Below are positions 23,193 through 34,065 of a stretch of DNA of 44,293 bases, piece by piece. The notes under the pieces are model-generated. The model did no database searches. It saw only the letters and a list, made by a program, of their open reading frames with translations, and was not told the DNA's origin. Source of the stretch: Protostelium mycophagum (lineage: Eukaryota; Evosea; Variosea; Protosteliida; Protosteliaceae); contig KV920964.1 of assembly GCA_002081555.1 (NCBI GenBank), forward strand, positions 1 to 44,293, given 5' to 3'. Position 1 is the first letter of the stretch, and every line of letters begins with the position of its first letter. Both the position numbers and the translations under genes were made by a program.

Positions 23193-24555
23193 ATGGCAAG
23201 CAATGCTATCCCATATACATATGTTAATACACCTGCTGTTGGAAGAGCACCAAAAGAAATAGAAGGTCCAACAGAAGATGAATTAGCCAATATGACACCC
23301 CTGAAAAGACGTATGGAGCTCGCAAAAGCTAAAGCGGTGGGTTATTCATAAGTTGTATTGTTTCAGAGTGTGATGTATTATAGAATGCCGCCCGCAGAAG
23401 CAATCATGCAGAGGCAGTCGCCGAGGACGCCCGCAACAAGGAAGACGCTCATTCCCGTGTAGAAAAATCAAGACAAGAATTCAAAGACAAGATCGAGAAG
23501 GAAGAACAGGAGATGAAAGAACAAGGACTCGATCCAAAGAAGGAAAAACTATTGAACATGACTGCGGCAGAGGCTGATTACCAGAATTCTTGGAAAGAGA
23601 GGAAGAAGGAGGAGAACTTTGGCTGGACACGTGAGTGATTAGTGCTTGCGATCCACATATTTTATTTGTGAATCTGTCATCAATTTTTTCTGTGATCTTG
23701 TTCACAACATGTTATTTGTTAATCTTTTCAAAGACATTGAATGACCAATCTTAATTTCATCATCTCGATTAAATACTCATTGCTTTTCAGAATTTAACGT
23801 GGAAAAGGACTACAAAGTCTATCACAAGCGCATAAAGTCCGCCGAGAAGGTGAAGTTTATTCAAATTTCTTCAAACTGACCACAAAAGGTCTTCAAAGAG
23901 TACGAGGAGAAGAAAAAAACCACGAGGGAAGAGGACTTCTTCCCAACTGCCCATAATTTGAACTATGGACAACAGAAGTCAGAAGAAAAGGAAAAGGTGG
24001 ATGTACTGCTCGAGGAAATGGGCAAAGCGTGAGTGCTTTGGTATCATTTTGGCTTTGACGGTCAATTTTTGTGGCACAATACTCTGATGTATTGTTGTGG
24101 CGCTTCGTGCTATTTTCATTTTCATTTATGAATGTTTTTNNNNNNNNNNNNNNNNNNNNNNNNNNNNNNNNNNNNNNNNNNNNNNNNNNNNNNNNNNNNN
24201 NNNNNNNNNNNNNNNNNNNNNNNNNNNNNNNNNNNNNNNCGCGGCACTTTCATCACAAATGAGTGCCTGCAGCGGAGCTGCTAGACTCCACAGGTTTTTT
24301 ATGACCGCAACCAACAAAACAACAAAAATCTTCATCCATGTTCTATGGCACCAAAAATAGCACAAGAGATCCTTCTGATCTAAAAATAGGAGAAGCAAGA
24401 ACAAGGAGTTTTCACGGAAGAGACCAGCACCAGACGGAGCCTATGTCAACTACATCAACGACAGAAACAAAGAGTTCAACAGACAGATCTCCAGAGCTTA
24501 CGACAAGTACACCGTCGAGATACGCCAAAACTTGGAGCGTGGTACTGCCATTTGA
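23193..24555 (+). CDS. SYF2: Pre-mRNA-splicing factor SYF2
   Basis: Five exons (23193-23336, 23384-23630, 23791-23849, 23889-24028, 24390-24555) give 251 aa, close to the human 243. SYF2 is a small spliceosomal protein of the Prp19-related complex, acting in catalytic-stage spliceosomes and the intron-lariat complex. The C-terminal signature NYINDRNKEFNR followed by YDKYTVEIRQNLERGTAI is characteristic. The rest is charged and helical (KEEQEMKEQGLDP). The final intron (24029-24389) contains a 100-N gap and ends in CTAAAAATAG as its acceptor. The gap is therefore unlikely to hide coding sequence. Confidence 0.95.
24140..24239. other. Assembly gap (100 N)
   Basis: Exactly 100 N, a typical fixed-size scaffold placeholder, so the true length is unknown. 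It falls in the last SYF2 intron, next to GC-rich mini-hairpin sequences (about 24095-24110 and 24269-24281) that may have broken the assembly. Confidence 0.95.
24269..24281. repeat. Mini-hairpin, 3-nt loop, beside the assembly gap
   Basis: GCAGC-GGA-GCTGC: a perfect 5-bp stem, 30 bp downstream of the N run in the SYF2 intron. Confidence 0.5.
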
Positions 24556-24695
24556 AGGAAATAAAGATAGAGAGAAGGTCGTCTTCATCATCTACTCTTT
24601 GCATCCAAACCATCCGTGGGATTCGTGACGTCATCATCACTGTTGTCGTGACCAACAAAACGAATTTTCTCACCAACAAAAGAAGAGCTTCAAGC

Positions 24696-25069
24696 ATGCC
24701 GAAAGCAACGTTCGACGGAGTGGTCATCGCAGAGACCGACAAGGCAGAGTCCGTGGATGGTGTGACACTCATTTAATGTTCTGGAGATTGATTGTCTTAG
24801 GAAACGTCTACTTCCCCCCTGATTCAATCAAGAAGGAGTTCTACTCTGACTCTAAGACAAACACTGTCTGTGGCTGGAAGGTATGTTTTATGATTGTGTC
24901 ACGCCTGTTCAACATGTTGCAGGGAACTGCCAGCTACTATAATTTGAACGTGAATGGCAAGACGGTGAATGATGCTGCTTGGTATTACCCCACTCCTAAA
25001 GACGCCGCGAAGAACATCACTGGACACGTCGCATTCTACGTCAGCAAAGGAATCACAGTTGAGAAATAA
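24696..25069 (+). CDS. DUF427 (NTP_transf_9-like) small protein
   Basis: Three exons (24696-24759, 24801-24880, 24923-25069) give a 96-aa protein that is essentially one DUF427 domain. It reads ATFDGVVIAETDKAESVDGN, then YFPPDSIKKEF, TVCGWKGTASYYN and NDAAWYYPTPKDAA, ending HVAFYVSKGITVEK. The family is common in bacteria and fungi; its function is not established. The start at 24696 opens directly on the conserved domain. It lies 140 bp after SYF2 and 120 bp before the DHHC gene, on the same strand. The introns show it belongs to this genome rather than to contamination. Confidence 0.9.
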
Positions 25070-25189
25070 TCAGCCACTACATAAAACACCTTCGATGTCC
25101 AATTGAGCTCTTCAATTTCAATGATTCGTCGTATTATATCGCGAAAATGACATTCGGGTTTTTGACAATCACAATCTCATTTTTCGCGG

Positions 25190-26707
25190 ATGAAGTGGGT
25201 GATTGCCCTCTGCGGCTATCTTCCTTGCGCATCTCCTGCTTTTTTGAAAGGAATCAAAAAGGTAATTGATTGATTGTCAGTGGTTGGTATTGCTCACTGC
25301 TGACAGATCTTCAATATAATACCATGGATTGCTGTTATCATCTATTTCTCGCTGGGCTGGTACGATTTTGTTACAGTATGCAGACAGAAAATAATGGAGG
25401 GTGACACGATGTCTTTGTTTCACTTCTTCACTTTTCATGTGTTGGGAGGGATGTGTCTTTGGTCATATTTCGCAACAGCGCTGACCACCCATAAGAAGAT
25501 GGTTCTTGATGTAAGTTTTAATATCTGCATTGTCAGACCGATTGTTCAGCTGTTCGGCTTCTTAAAATCACAACAAATGATTAATGTTTTGTACATCATG
25601 AAAAACGATGTTTATTGACTCTCTCAGAGTGAGGAACAAGATGATTATGAATTTGTCAGACAAGAACTGTCTTACGCGCAGAGTGCCTTCGAATCCAATC
25701 CTGGAGCCAAAATCCTCGTGCCAAATTATGTTTATAAGAGGTTATGTAAGAAGTGTAAATACTACAAACCAGAGAGGACGCACGTAATACATATTTCAAT
25801 ATTTTCATCATTAAAAGTCATGCAGCATTGTTCTTGGTGTGACACATGCATACTCAAGATGGACCATCATTGTGAGACTTTGCAGATTTTTATGTGAATA
25901 TAAATGAGATATTAACAATAAATCAGGTCCGTGGGTTGGTAATTGTGTGGGAGGTCACAAGTAAGTTTCTTTCTTCTAAATAATTGTGAAAATAATATTT
26001 ATATATTTGATATTTTCAGTTACAAATATTTTGTACTCTTACTGGTGTATGGTCCCCTTTTCACCGGCTACGCCGCTCTATATGGATTCGTTAACTTGGA
26101 GACAGTGGTAGGCATCTGATTAAATGATCATTTATGTACTAATCGAAATCACTGATCTGATTCTCATGATGATTAATTTACAGGCTATGTACGATGTGTC
26201 CATGCCGAGAGTGTTTCTGTTGAGTATCATCGCAATATCCTTATGTCTGGGTATCTCATGTCTGCTGTGGTTCCACCTGTATCTGCTACTGAGCAACACG
26301 ACCACCATCGAATTCGGACATTCTATGGGACAGTGCATGGCAAATAATTGTTCACCTGGAGTGAGTATACATATAGACATCTAAATGTGCACAAGAGAAG
26401 GCTCTTTCTATATATTTCTTTCTTCAGAAAAAACGAATGATAAAAATGACAATAAAAATATTTTTAAATCAAGATTTAACATACAAAAATTGATAAATCA
26501 CAAAAAACACCTTCATCAACCGAAAAACCTCACCATGCACAGGCGAGTGCTTACAACAAAGGCACGATTCGCAACATTGAGAGTGTCTTTGGAACAGACA
26601 AAGTGATGTGGCTGTTCCCAGTCCAAAACCACGTGTCGAAGGTGAGCGTGGTGAGGCCATCAAGAGAGGAATGCAAAACGAAAATAGAGAAGATAAACAT
26701 GGTATGA
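25190..26707 (+). CDS. DHHC-type palmitoyltransferase (zDHHC family)
   Basis: Eight exons (25190-25261, 25307-25510, 25628-25783, 25826-25871, 25927-25960, 26020-26107, 26184-26360, 26543-26707) give about 313 aa. It is a multipass membrane enzyme that adds palmitate to cysteines of cytosolic protein faces. The zinc-binding cysteine-rich domain is complete: CKKCKYYKPERTHHCSWC, then KMDHHCPWVGNCVGGHN. DHHC is the catalytic motif. Hydrophobic segments flank it: two before (PWIAVIIYFSLGW; FFTFHVLGGMCLW) and two after (YFVLLLVYGPLFTGYAALY; VFLLSIIAISLCLGISCLLW). The start at 25190 (MKWVIALCGYLP) is chosen over the upstream ATG at 25147, which runs into a stop. Specific subfamily not assigned. The last exon could be spliced further. 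Confidence 0.92.
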
Positions 26708-26732
26708 GAGGGTGTAATATTACTTTTATAAC

Positions 26733-27420
26733 TTAGGTGAATGGCTTATCGATGGTGATCTTTCTCGCAGCGATGGCTAAAAATAAAGCAAAGACGCATG
26801 CACCTAGTGCACACCCAATGATGTAGAAGATCTTTGAGAGGCGTCTTCTCTTTTTCGGCCCGATCAGAACGAGAGCACATGGAGAACATGTCCAGCAAGA
26901 GAAGATACAAGGTACAAGAAGGGCTCCAAGCAAGGCAAAGAACATAGCCAAGCTAGATGCGAGGGATACTAGCGAGTGTCATCAAAGAGGATCAGATGAG
27001 GCTCTTACCCTTTGATACTTCCCAATCTAATTCGAATGCATTGTTTTGTCCGGTGCCCTCTATTACTAAAAGAATGGCCTTCGGGGCTTTTACGACCAAC
27101 TTATCTGTTCCAGGACCACTTGAGCCGATGATTGATCCTCCCGTGTATTTTGCATATACGAATTGAACTTGTGCCCCCTCATAGACTGTTAATGTGGTAA
27201 CCCCATCCGCGAAGTTGAATGATGAAAATTGTAGTGTAAATTCGACTGCATTCTCTCTAACGCCGTAATATGGTTGAAGAATCCAACAATTGTCTAAGCT
27301 CGTATTTGTCAAAGAGATGTGTCCACCATAGTTATAATATTGACGGCATTGTGCTTCCACTACATATATGCATGATAGTGTAAGAAGGGCAATGGGGAGG
27401 GTGTCCACCAGCCGTATCAT
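26733..27420 (-). CDS. CUB-domain membrane protein (215 aa)
   Basis: Two exons (27420-27009, 26968-26733). The N-terminus is a signal peptide (IALLTLSCIYVVEAQC). One CUB-like domain follows, with GGHISLTNTSLDNCWIL, a hydrophobic beta-strand pattern and LTVYEGAQ. Only one conserved cysteine pair is visible. The C-terminal exon encodes two hydrophobic segments (AMFFALLGALLVPCIFSC; IFYIIGCALGACVFALFLAI) separated by a basic loop (GPKKRRRL). A surface or secretory-pathway location is likely; ligand unknown. Its stop lies 25 bp from the stop of the convergent DHHC gene. Confidence 0.8.
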
Positions 27421-27830
27421 CTCACCGAAAAATAGATCGGGTGATCTTGTTTCCAGCAAAAATTATTTCCAAATTGAAGAAAGGCTTCACAAGAGATGCT
27501 TCTCAACGCGCTTTCAGATGTGCGAGGAGACTTCGGATTGAAGCAAAGACTTACCGTCTGAAGAAGGAGAAATGTATTTTGAAAGCACAAGCACATATCA
27601 ATGAAACAGTTTCATTCGCGGTTTCATTTCGGCACTCGCTCTCTGTCGAAAACGTCGACTAATCAAAAGCCATCATCACGTCGACATGCAAAATTAATTG
27701 TCGTCAGATTGAAAGAATGTGGACTTTGAGAATGTAGACTTGCTAAATGACACTATCTTCGTGGTCGACGTTTCATTACAAATTCTGTTGTTCAGGGAGA
27801 TTCATTTTCAAAGAGCGAACAGCAAACAAC
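27421..27830. promoter_or_regulatory. Divergent promoter region
   Basis: A 410-bp region between divergent start codons (CUB gene on minus, small gene on plus). A 73-codon Arg/Lys-rich open frame at 27441-27662 on the plus strand has no recognisable features, and I do not call it a gene. No clear promoter motif was recognised. Confidence 0.4.
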
Positions 27831-28069
27831 ATGCATGTATTCAACTATGAGTCTGTAACAGTTGGAAAAAGCGGCCCTTGGAGGCATTTCGAGGAGACCA
27901 TCACCACAGAGGATGAAGATGTTGTGATCACAGAGGAAAATGAGGTGAGTTGAGGAGTTCAGAGACCTTTACTGAATCAAAACAGTCCGAGAAGATTGAA
28001 CAACTGAAGGCAGACAATCAAGGACAGAACGCCTCACCGACAGAAAATGTGATGCAACGTTCTAAATAA
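27831..28069 (+). CDS. Small acidic protein (65 aa), unrecognised
   Basis: Two exons (27831-27944 and 27986-28069) joined in phase across a 41-nt intron with good splice sites (GTGAGT and AACAG). The product starts MHVFNYESVTVGKSGPW, continues through an acidic stretch (TTEDEDVVITEENE) and ends in a short helical segment. I do not recognise a family. Clean splicing and an in-frame stop support a real gene. The acidic middle suggests an unstructured binding protein; function unknown. Confidence 0.5.
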
Positions 28070-28380
28070 GAGAGGGGACGCAAGGCATGAACTATTTCAG
28101 GCCACTTAGGCACTGTACAGAATAAACAATGAAGGAAGTATCAAAAGAGTTCTCTCTTGTCTTCTTGAGTGAAAGGCAAGATTGGACCGTCTACGCTCAT
28201 GCTGCACAGCATCCAGTGAGGTGTTTAAGTTGTCGACGTGATAATTCTGCTCAGATGACGTTTCCTCTTTCCCGCCATTTTTGACAGTTGTCATGTGTGA
28301 CTTTCGTCTGAACCCTAATTTGGAATGTTCAAAATCAACCAAACTTCAGACATCACTCAGAAACGGCTCAATCTGGAAAG
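28070..28380. other. Intergenic spacer
   Basis: A spacer of 311 bp between two genes on the plus strand. A 78-codon minus-strand frame at 28106-28342 has no recognisable motif. The segment includes GCGGGAAA-type sequence on the minus strand (near 28270) and is likely 3' UTR plus the promoter of the coiled-coil gene. Confidence 0.4.
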
Positions 28381-29919
28381 ATGGACGACAACACAAACAC
28401 AGCCGACAAGTCGGATGTTTCAGAAGGAGATATGACTGTTGATCAGGAAGAAGAGCTGGAGATCTTACGCCAAGATAATGATCAACTTCGAGGTCGCCTC
28501 AAGCAGTTGATCGAATACATCAAGGTGAGCGTGGATGAGGGGATTGCTGAAGAACGATGTAGGATTATGTTAAGACATCAGATCTTAGGGTTGTGGAAGC
28601 CGAGAAGGCCCAAAGTACATCAGATGTAGAGAACAAAGCACTCCGGAAGGATGTGAGTCTCTGCCAAAGATGATCATCGAAGGATCACCCTGTTAGTCAT
28701 GCTCATCATAGACAGCTTAAATCAGCAGAAGAACAATTCTGTTCGATGGTCGAGCAATACGAAGCTGAAATCAAGAAGCTAAGAGAGGAACGAAAATCAA
28801 AACATGTGGAAAACATCGAGAACCTTCAGACATTGATGACTGAGATGACAGACATCGAAAGAGTGAGGGATGCAAGTGTGATGAGATCTAAAATGTTCAG
28901 GTGAACTCGCAGTTGATGAGCCAACTGGAGGCTGAAAAACAACAAACTGCTGCTCTGAAAGAACAGCACGAGTCTCACTTGAAAGTAAGACGAATTTAGT
29001 ATTTATGAAATTCAACAAACTCAGATCATCGCCCTTTTAGAGGAGAAAATCCTCAACGCACAGACAAAAGAGGATCCAGAGCCATCACAGCAAACCGAAG
29101 TTGTCAAACACCTTTTACGCCAGATACAGACGTTGTCAAGTCTGGCATTGCAGATGAGATATGTTTGCGCACCTGAATTGGCATCAGCAGAGGCAGATAA
29201 TCTATTCAAATTAGAACAAGAGCAGGTACACAACCGATTAGAAACCCCCAACAGAAATTAATATTGTACAGAAATTGCACGATGAAACAAAGAAGAAGCT
29301 ATTTTTAGCCGAGGAGACTTTGAAGCAGAGGAGAAATGACATCCAAGACCGCATGAGCATCATATTAAGGTAGGGATGCTCAGATATCGTGAGTGCAAGG
29401 TTGCTGAACAAAAATCCACAAAAATATTTTATTAATATTTCTTTGATTTGTGTCGATTTATTCATTTTTTTGACCATCAAAGGCAACCCATAGAAGATTC
29501 ACCAAGACCATCGATATCAAATTCACTACGTCTAAACAATGACCCTCGTGAGTTTTTTTTCGAGAAAAATGCATTTTTCGCCTGACACAGCTTCAGTAAA
29601 ACGTGCAGTGTCGCTTGACGACCGCAGTCAGTACAAACCGGAGGCTGCGATGCCATCATCTTCAAAATCAGCGTATGTTCTTCAAAAAGATGACGAGATG
29701 ACACCATTTAGAATCGAATTTGACCTCTCGAGTGAAAGTTCCACACCACCATTATCACCTCGATTACGAGCGCTTACAGAATCAAACTCACCAGAGGTAT
29801 TTCAGATGTCCAATGACGACACCAACACATCACAGTCCATGAGGAGAGCGAAACATAGCAACGTATGGAAGTTTTCCAGCTTTTTTAAATCACCAAAAAG
29901 ACCACAAGAGTCGACTTAG
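28381..29919 (+). CDS. Coiled-coil protein with Ser-rich tail (381 aa), unrecognised
   Basis: Eight exons (28381-28524, 28575-28652, 28716-28862, 28901-28984, 29025-29225, 29272-29369, 29483-29547, 29591-29919). After an acidic N-terminus (VSEGDMTVDQEEELE), heptad-like helices run from about residue 25 to 235 (LRQDNDQLRGRLKQLIEYIK; EIKKLREERKSKHVENIENL; VNSQLMSQLEAEKQQTAALK). The last 110 residues are Ser/Pro-rich and probably unstructured (SSESSTPPLSPRL), ending in a basic-aromatic patch (NVWKFSSFFKSPKRP). I could not assign an orthologue. The second exon start is the only one that keeps the coiled-coil frame. The stop is 15 bp from the convergent F-box gene. Confidence 0.8.
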
Positions 29920-29934
29920 ACCAAATCGATACTT

Positions 29935-31459
29935 TTATGTCTCATCTCTTCGGGTGACCTTTTTAAAGAGGAGGACCAACGGAAAGCAGAATAAAATGAT
30001 AAACATATGTACAGAGATCAGAATGAGGTTCCAACTATAGCTCCTGGTGTTTTGGCATTGTCCTCCCACACCAAGTTGGAGACACAGAAGCATTCTGAAG
30101 AAGATGTTGGAGATTAGATAGGTCGAAAATAAGCACACTAAATATCCTGCTATCCTCGCTGGACTGCGGATCATGTGTGAGATCAGCATGGTCAATATGA
30201 CCAGATCAGACATCCACCACGGCACGATCGCTGTGCTGTCTCAGAACACTCTGAGAGATAGAAATACCCTCACCTATACAAAAATTGACGAGCAGCAGAC
30301 CATCTAAATAGGCGGTCACAGAGACGATGTTGGTGGTCAAGCACAAGGCCAATACGGCCCAGCACGAAGGGACTACGAGCCCATGATCGACATGCCTTCT
30401 CATGTCAACATCATTGGACAAATAAAGATACACACCTCAAACGGATGAAGGCGAATATAGTGAGAGGCACGAAGATAATCAGCAGCGGGATGATCACAAT
30501 CCACCAAGACATGACGTTCTTAGTCTCCAACTTGGCCCATAATAACAAAGAGAAGAGGAAAAACAATATCCCTCCAGAGATGAGAGACAGGCCGTAAGGT
30601 CCGTAGTCCAATGATGGAAACAATGACGTCACCGCGGCTCTTAATGGTGAGGTTCTCTTCAAAGTGTAGTTAAAGAGGATGAACAAGACACATGTGATCA
30701 GAAGCACATCGATGAGCCATATCTATCAGCCATCAGAGGATTTTGTTTCGGTAAATATCACCGGTATAAATAGTACGGAGAAGGACGTGTTGTAATATCC
30801 ATCTAGACGGGCACCCAATAAATAGACGAACAACGAAGATATCATCAGAGACATCTTGAAAAATATCGTACTCCGGAAGAATCTGTACACGTCAGAATTA
30901 TTTTATTTTTATGATAAAGTTTTTTTTCGATGGAATTTTTTTCTTATTAAATATCCGACATAATTATTTCTTGAATAAACTTTCACCTCAATGCGTGCTT
31001 CATTTTGATCTGCCTCCAAGTGTTTCTGAAAGAGTGTAATCTCTGTATATAACTCGACTTGAACGATATTGCAGGTTCTTCTGACTCGCTGGTGTGATTC
31101 TCTTTTGTGGTACTTGTATCATCAACTATGTCTGATTGTTGACTACTTGACTCTATATCTGCTTTGGATTCTTCGACATCCGATTGTATTTCTTTCCCTT
31201 TGTCCTTCTTCTTGATGAGTGTTTTATTCATCAAATTTATTATAGATCATGTTGATAGTATTCCGTATGAAATATATTTTTATCTCTTCATTAATGAATA
31301 AAAATGATATGTTTATCTTACCCAATGGTTTAGATATAGTTCCTTCCATAACAGATGGTCTTGTGATAAAATAGAAAACCTCATACACACTCTCGCCACT
31401 CTACCCATCTCTATCCCCTTCAAATAAGCAAAGATCATCAACATGATCTCATCTGCCAT
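29935..31459 (-). CDS. F-box protein fused to a TMEM185-like multipass domain (396 aa)
   Basis: Six exons (31459-31322, 31210-30987, 30882-30762, 30722-30436, 30398-30274, 30230-29935). The first encodes an F-box (DEIMLMIFAYLKG... LWKELYLNHW), which normally binds SKP1 in SCF ubiquitin ligases. An acidic linker follows (QSDVEESKADIESSSQQSDI). The C-terminal 250 residues contain six to eight membrane helices. Three repeats show the TMEM185 pattern of a Leu-x-Leu-Asp/Glu turn, then Trp/Ser and hydrophobic-Ile-Pro-x-Trp (ARLDGYYNTSFSVLFIPIWL; AKLETKNVMSWWIVIIPLL; AYLDGLLLVNFCIAIVPWWM). It may tether an E3-ligase adaptor to a membrane; this is inference. The start is taken at 31459; the acceptor-like CAG directly before it leaves open an upstream spliced exon. 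Confidence 0.8.
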
Positions 31460-31463
31460 CTGA

Positions 31464-33840
31464 TTAAGACATGGAATGACGCCCGCACATACCCGACAAT
31501 AAATCAAAGTTTCCACAACAAGAATTCGGCCTTGATCTCCATCTGAATTTGGGACTACTCGCCAACATCCGCACTTGTAGATCAATAAACTGTGATGATA
31601 TCTTCTTCTTTGGGAGTTTGTGGTTCCCCTCGCCAAACACCTCCCTGTCCTGTATGTACACGTCGTTCATGGAAAATGAACGCGCCAATAAAATCTTTCT
31701 GGGAATATATGCAACGAGTGTGATGAATAGTATCCCCACCCATATTCCCAGCAGCATGAACCCTTCGTATGCTGTTTATTATCAACCAGATGAAACCATA
31801 ATAGAAAAGGACGAACCGATGTATTGTCCTCCTGAGGGGCGATACCCTTGTAGGTTGTAATCTCCCTGTGTCCATATCCATACATCGTTGTATTCCACCC
31901 GGTCACCGTTCCCTCCAAACAAGATCACCTGCATCTATTTTTAGAACTATGTCATCAAAAAATAAATAAATATTTATCTATTTTTGTGAATGTGAAATTT
32001 GCCAAGTTGTGTATAAATAAATCTAAAAATAGAAAACTTACTCGATCATCTGAAAGGAAAGAGAGTGATGATGAAGAGCGATTACCAGGACCATCAGGTG
32101 CGATCAACCATGACACAGTCAGAGGGTCAAAATAAAATGTGTCCATAAATAGATCATCGCCGTCCGTTCCCCCGAATAACAACAGCCCATCGTATAGAGG
32201 TGATGCAGTGTGTAGATATCTCGGTGTGGGATAAGTAGACATCCATCTTTTGTTGATGCTGTCCCAAGGACCTATTCCGTCACTCAACATCTTCCACTCA
32301 TTACTTAATGCTGAAAATTTCCACACATCCTGCATCATCGTCAACACCAACACCATCATCATTTCATGTCTAAAAATAGGTGTCGACGTACTTGTGCGAT
32401 TGCGTTTCTGGTACACCCGTTTTTTGCGGTGGTGGAAGTTGCACCGAATAGCATTATGATCGTTGTAGTCTGTGACAGTATTGTAGACATAGTGTGTCCT
32501 TCTCTTCCGCTCGGAGATTTATTGGCTTTATGTATATGAATATATGGTGATGAATGTATTATGGGTATTACTTGCTATCTGATGCCATGAGGTATTTTCA
32601 AAATAGAAAAACCACGTGTCGTGCTCGTGTCCGTTCAATCCCTTACCACCAAATAGTACATACTATATTTATCATTATATATATTATCTTATAATACTAA
32701 ATCCTTTTCTGAAGGCATAATTCATTTGCCGCATCAACCACAACCGTATAGGATAAATTTTTATTATGAATATTATTGGAAATATAATATTTTCTCGATG
32801 TCGTGTACTCACGTATTTTGTGCTATTGTTCAATTCTACCACACTCCCCGCGGCATTATGTCTTGCCGGAGGGCTGTGTGTGTTTCCTATCGACCTCCAC
32901 CCACTAGTGATGGAGTATATCCATGTCTCATTAGATATCTCAATATCTGTCTTTCCACCAAATATCATGAATTCCTCCTCCGACAAGACACATGTGGTGT
33001 GTCCCCATCTTGGGCTTGGAGAAATATTCGTCCCATCATCTAATACAGTCCACGATCCATTGTCTATCTCATTGGTAAATGTGCTGTGGATGGTATACTT
33101 TACCTGGGTCGAGTGACCACATATCGTTGAAAAGAGATGGGGCATAAGAAGTGCTGTTGGACGTCAACTGTAATAAAGACTTGGTCCTTCCACCGAATAT
33201 GATCAATGTTCCATTCAAAGTTACAGCTGTATGTCCATAACGTTTATGTGGTGTCTGACTGATGTCTATGTTGTACCTGCGTGATCTCAATGGATGTCGA
33301 CGTAATTGATTACTCACTGCGAAGAATTATATTCGGCGGAGATTCCTGTTGATATCCTCTGATGCCAGCCTTCATCATCGAATGTCGCTTTCAGGATTAA
33401 TACAGCAGTTTGATCACTTGGTACTCACCATTTGTATCGGTCATGTACAGCGAGAGAAAGTTATTGCCACCACAAACTGAATTGATATCGCCAGGACACA
33501 ACAAATCGCATCCCAAAGGCTTATCCTAACAACAATTTAATCATCGAATTCGTGTATACGGCCTACATTTGTTCTCTGATAATCATTCGCACAGTTGCAG
33601 CGATCTGGTGTTGGTCTACCCGTCCCAGCGTAAGTATAATTCGAACCGAGACAGTATTTAATACAGAGATAAGGTGTCATCGCAGAATCTTGGAATGATG
33701 AGGTGGGTCCTCTTAAACTTGCAGGAGGGACACATCCCATATAGGTGAAAACTTTATCAATTAGCTGTTTTAGTTATATAAAAGGAAACCTGTGCAGGAT
33801 ACATAACAAAGATGCAGAATAACACAAAAGAGGCGTTCAT
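31464..33840 (-). CDS. WSC-kelch type I membrane protein (590 aa)
   Basis: Eleven exons (33840-33790, 33764-33567, 33525-33429, 33387-33318, 33276-33104, 33063-32813, 32662-32572, 32525-32392, 32329-32042, 31928-31817, 31771-31464). Signal peptide MNASFVLFCIFVMYPAQ. Then a WSC carbohydrate-binding domain (TYMGCVPP, MTPYLCIKYC, YTYAGTG, RCNCANDY, CDLLCPGD, CGGNNFLSLY). Five to six kelch repeats follow (RYGHTAVTLNGTLIIFGG; RWGHTTCVLSEEEFMIFGG; LFGGNGDRVEYNDVWIW). A single transmembrane helix (FMLLGIWVGILFITLVAY) and a 70-residue basic cytoplasmic tail end the protein. A cell-surface glycan or matrix receptor is plausible. The stop is four bases before the start of the F-box gene. Divergent from tyrosine aminotransferase. 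Confidence 0.88.
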
Positions 33841-34065
33841 TCATTGCATGTCGCTCTGCCCGACAGCAAAAGGTGAAAAATATCTTCCAATTCGCAAAAT
33901 TTAAATTTTGGTGAAGATCTACAACGTGACAAAAGATTTATGGAATTTGGGAGTGGAAAATCCGGAGAAAGAGAATATACGTAAGTCAAGTTTGTTCTCA
34001 GTTTGTAACTGGAGGAAGCCGTTTGCGAACATCACTTCCCCGTTACATTCGACATCAATCACACC
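33841..34065. promoter_or_regulatory. Bidirectional promoter of WSC-kelch and TAT genes
   Basis: Only 225 bp separate the divergent start codons. It includes ATCTACAACGTG (33918-33929), a near match to the recurrent TCTACAACGAG word. No TATA-like element is convincingly placed. Confidence 0.45.

Noticed and set aside
27441-27662. 73-codon Arg/Lys-rich frame in the divergent promoter
   Set aside because: No motif, no splice partner, and overlaps the likely CUB-gene 5' UTR.
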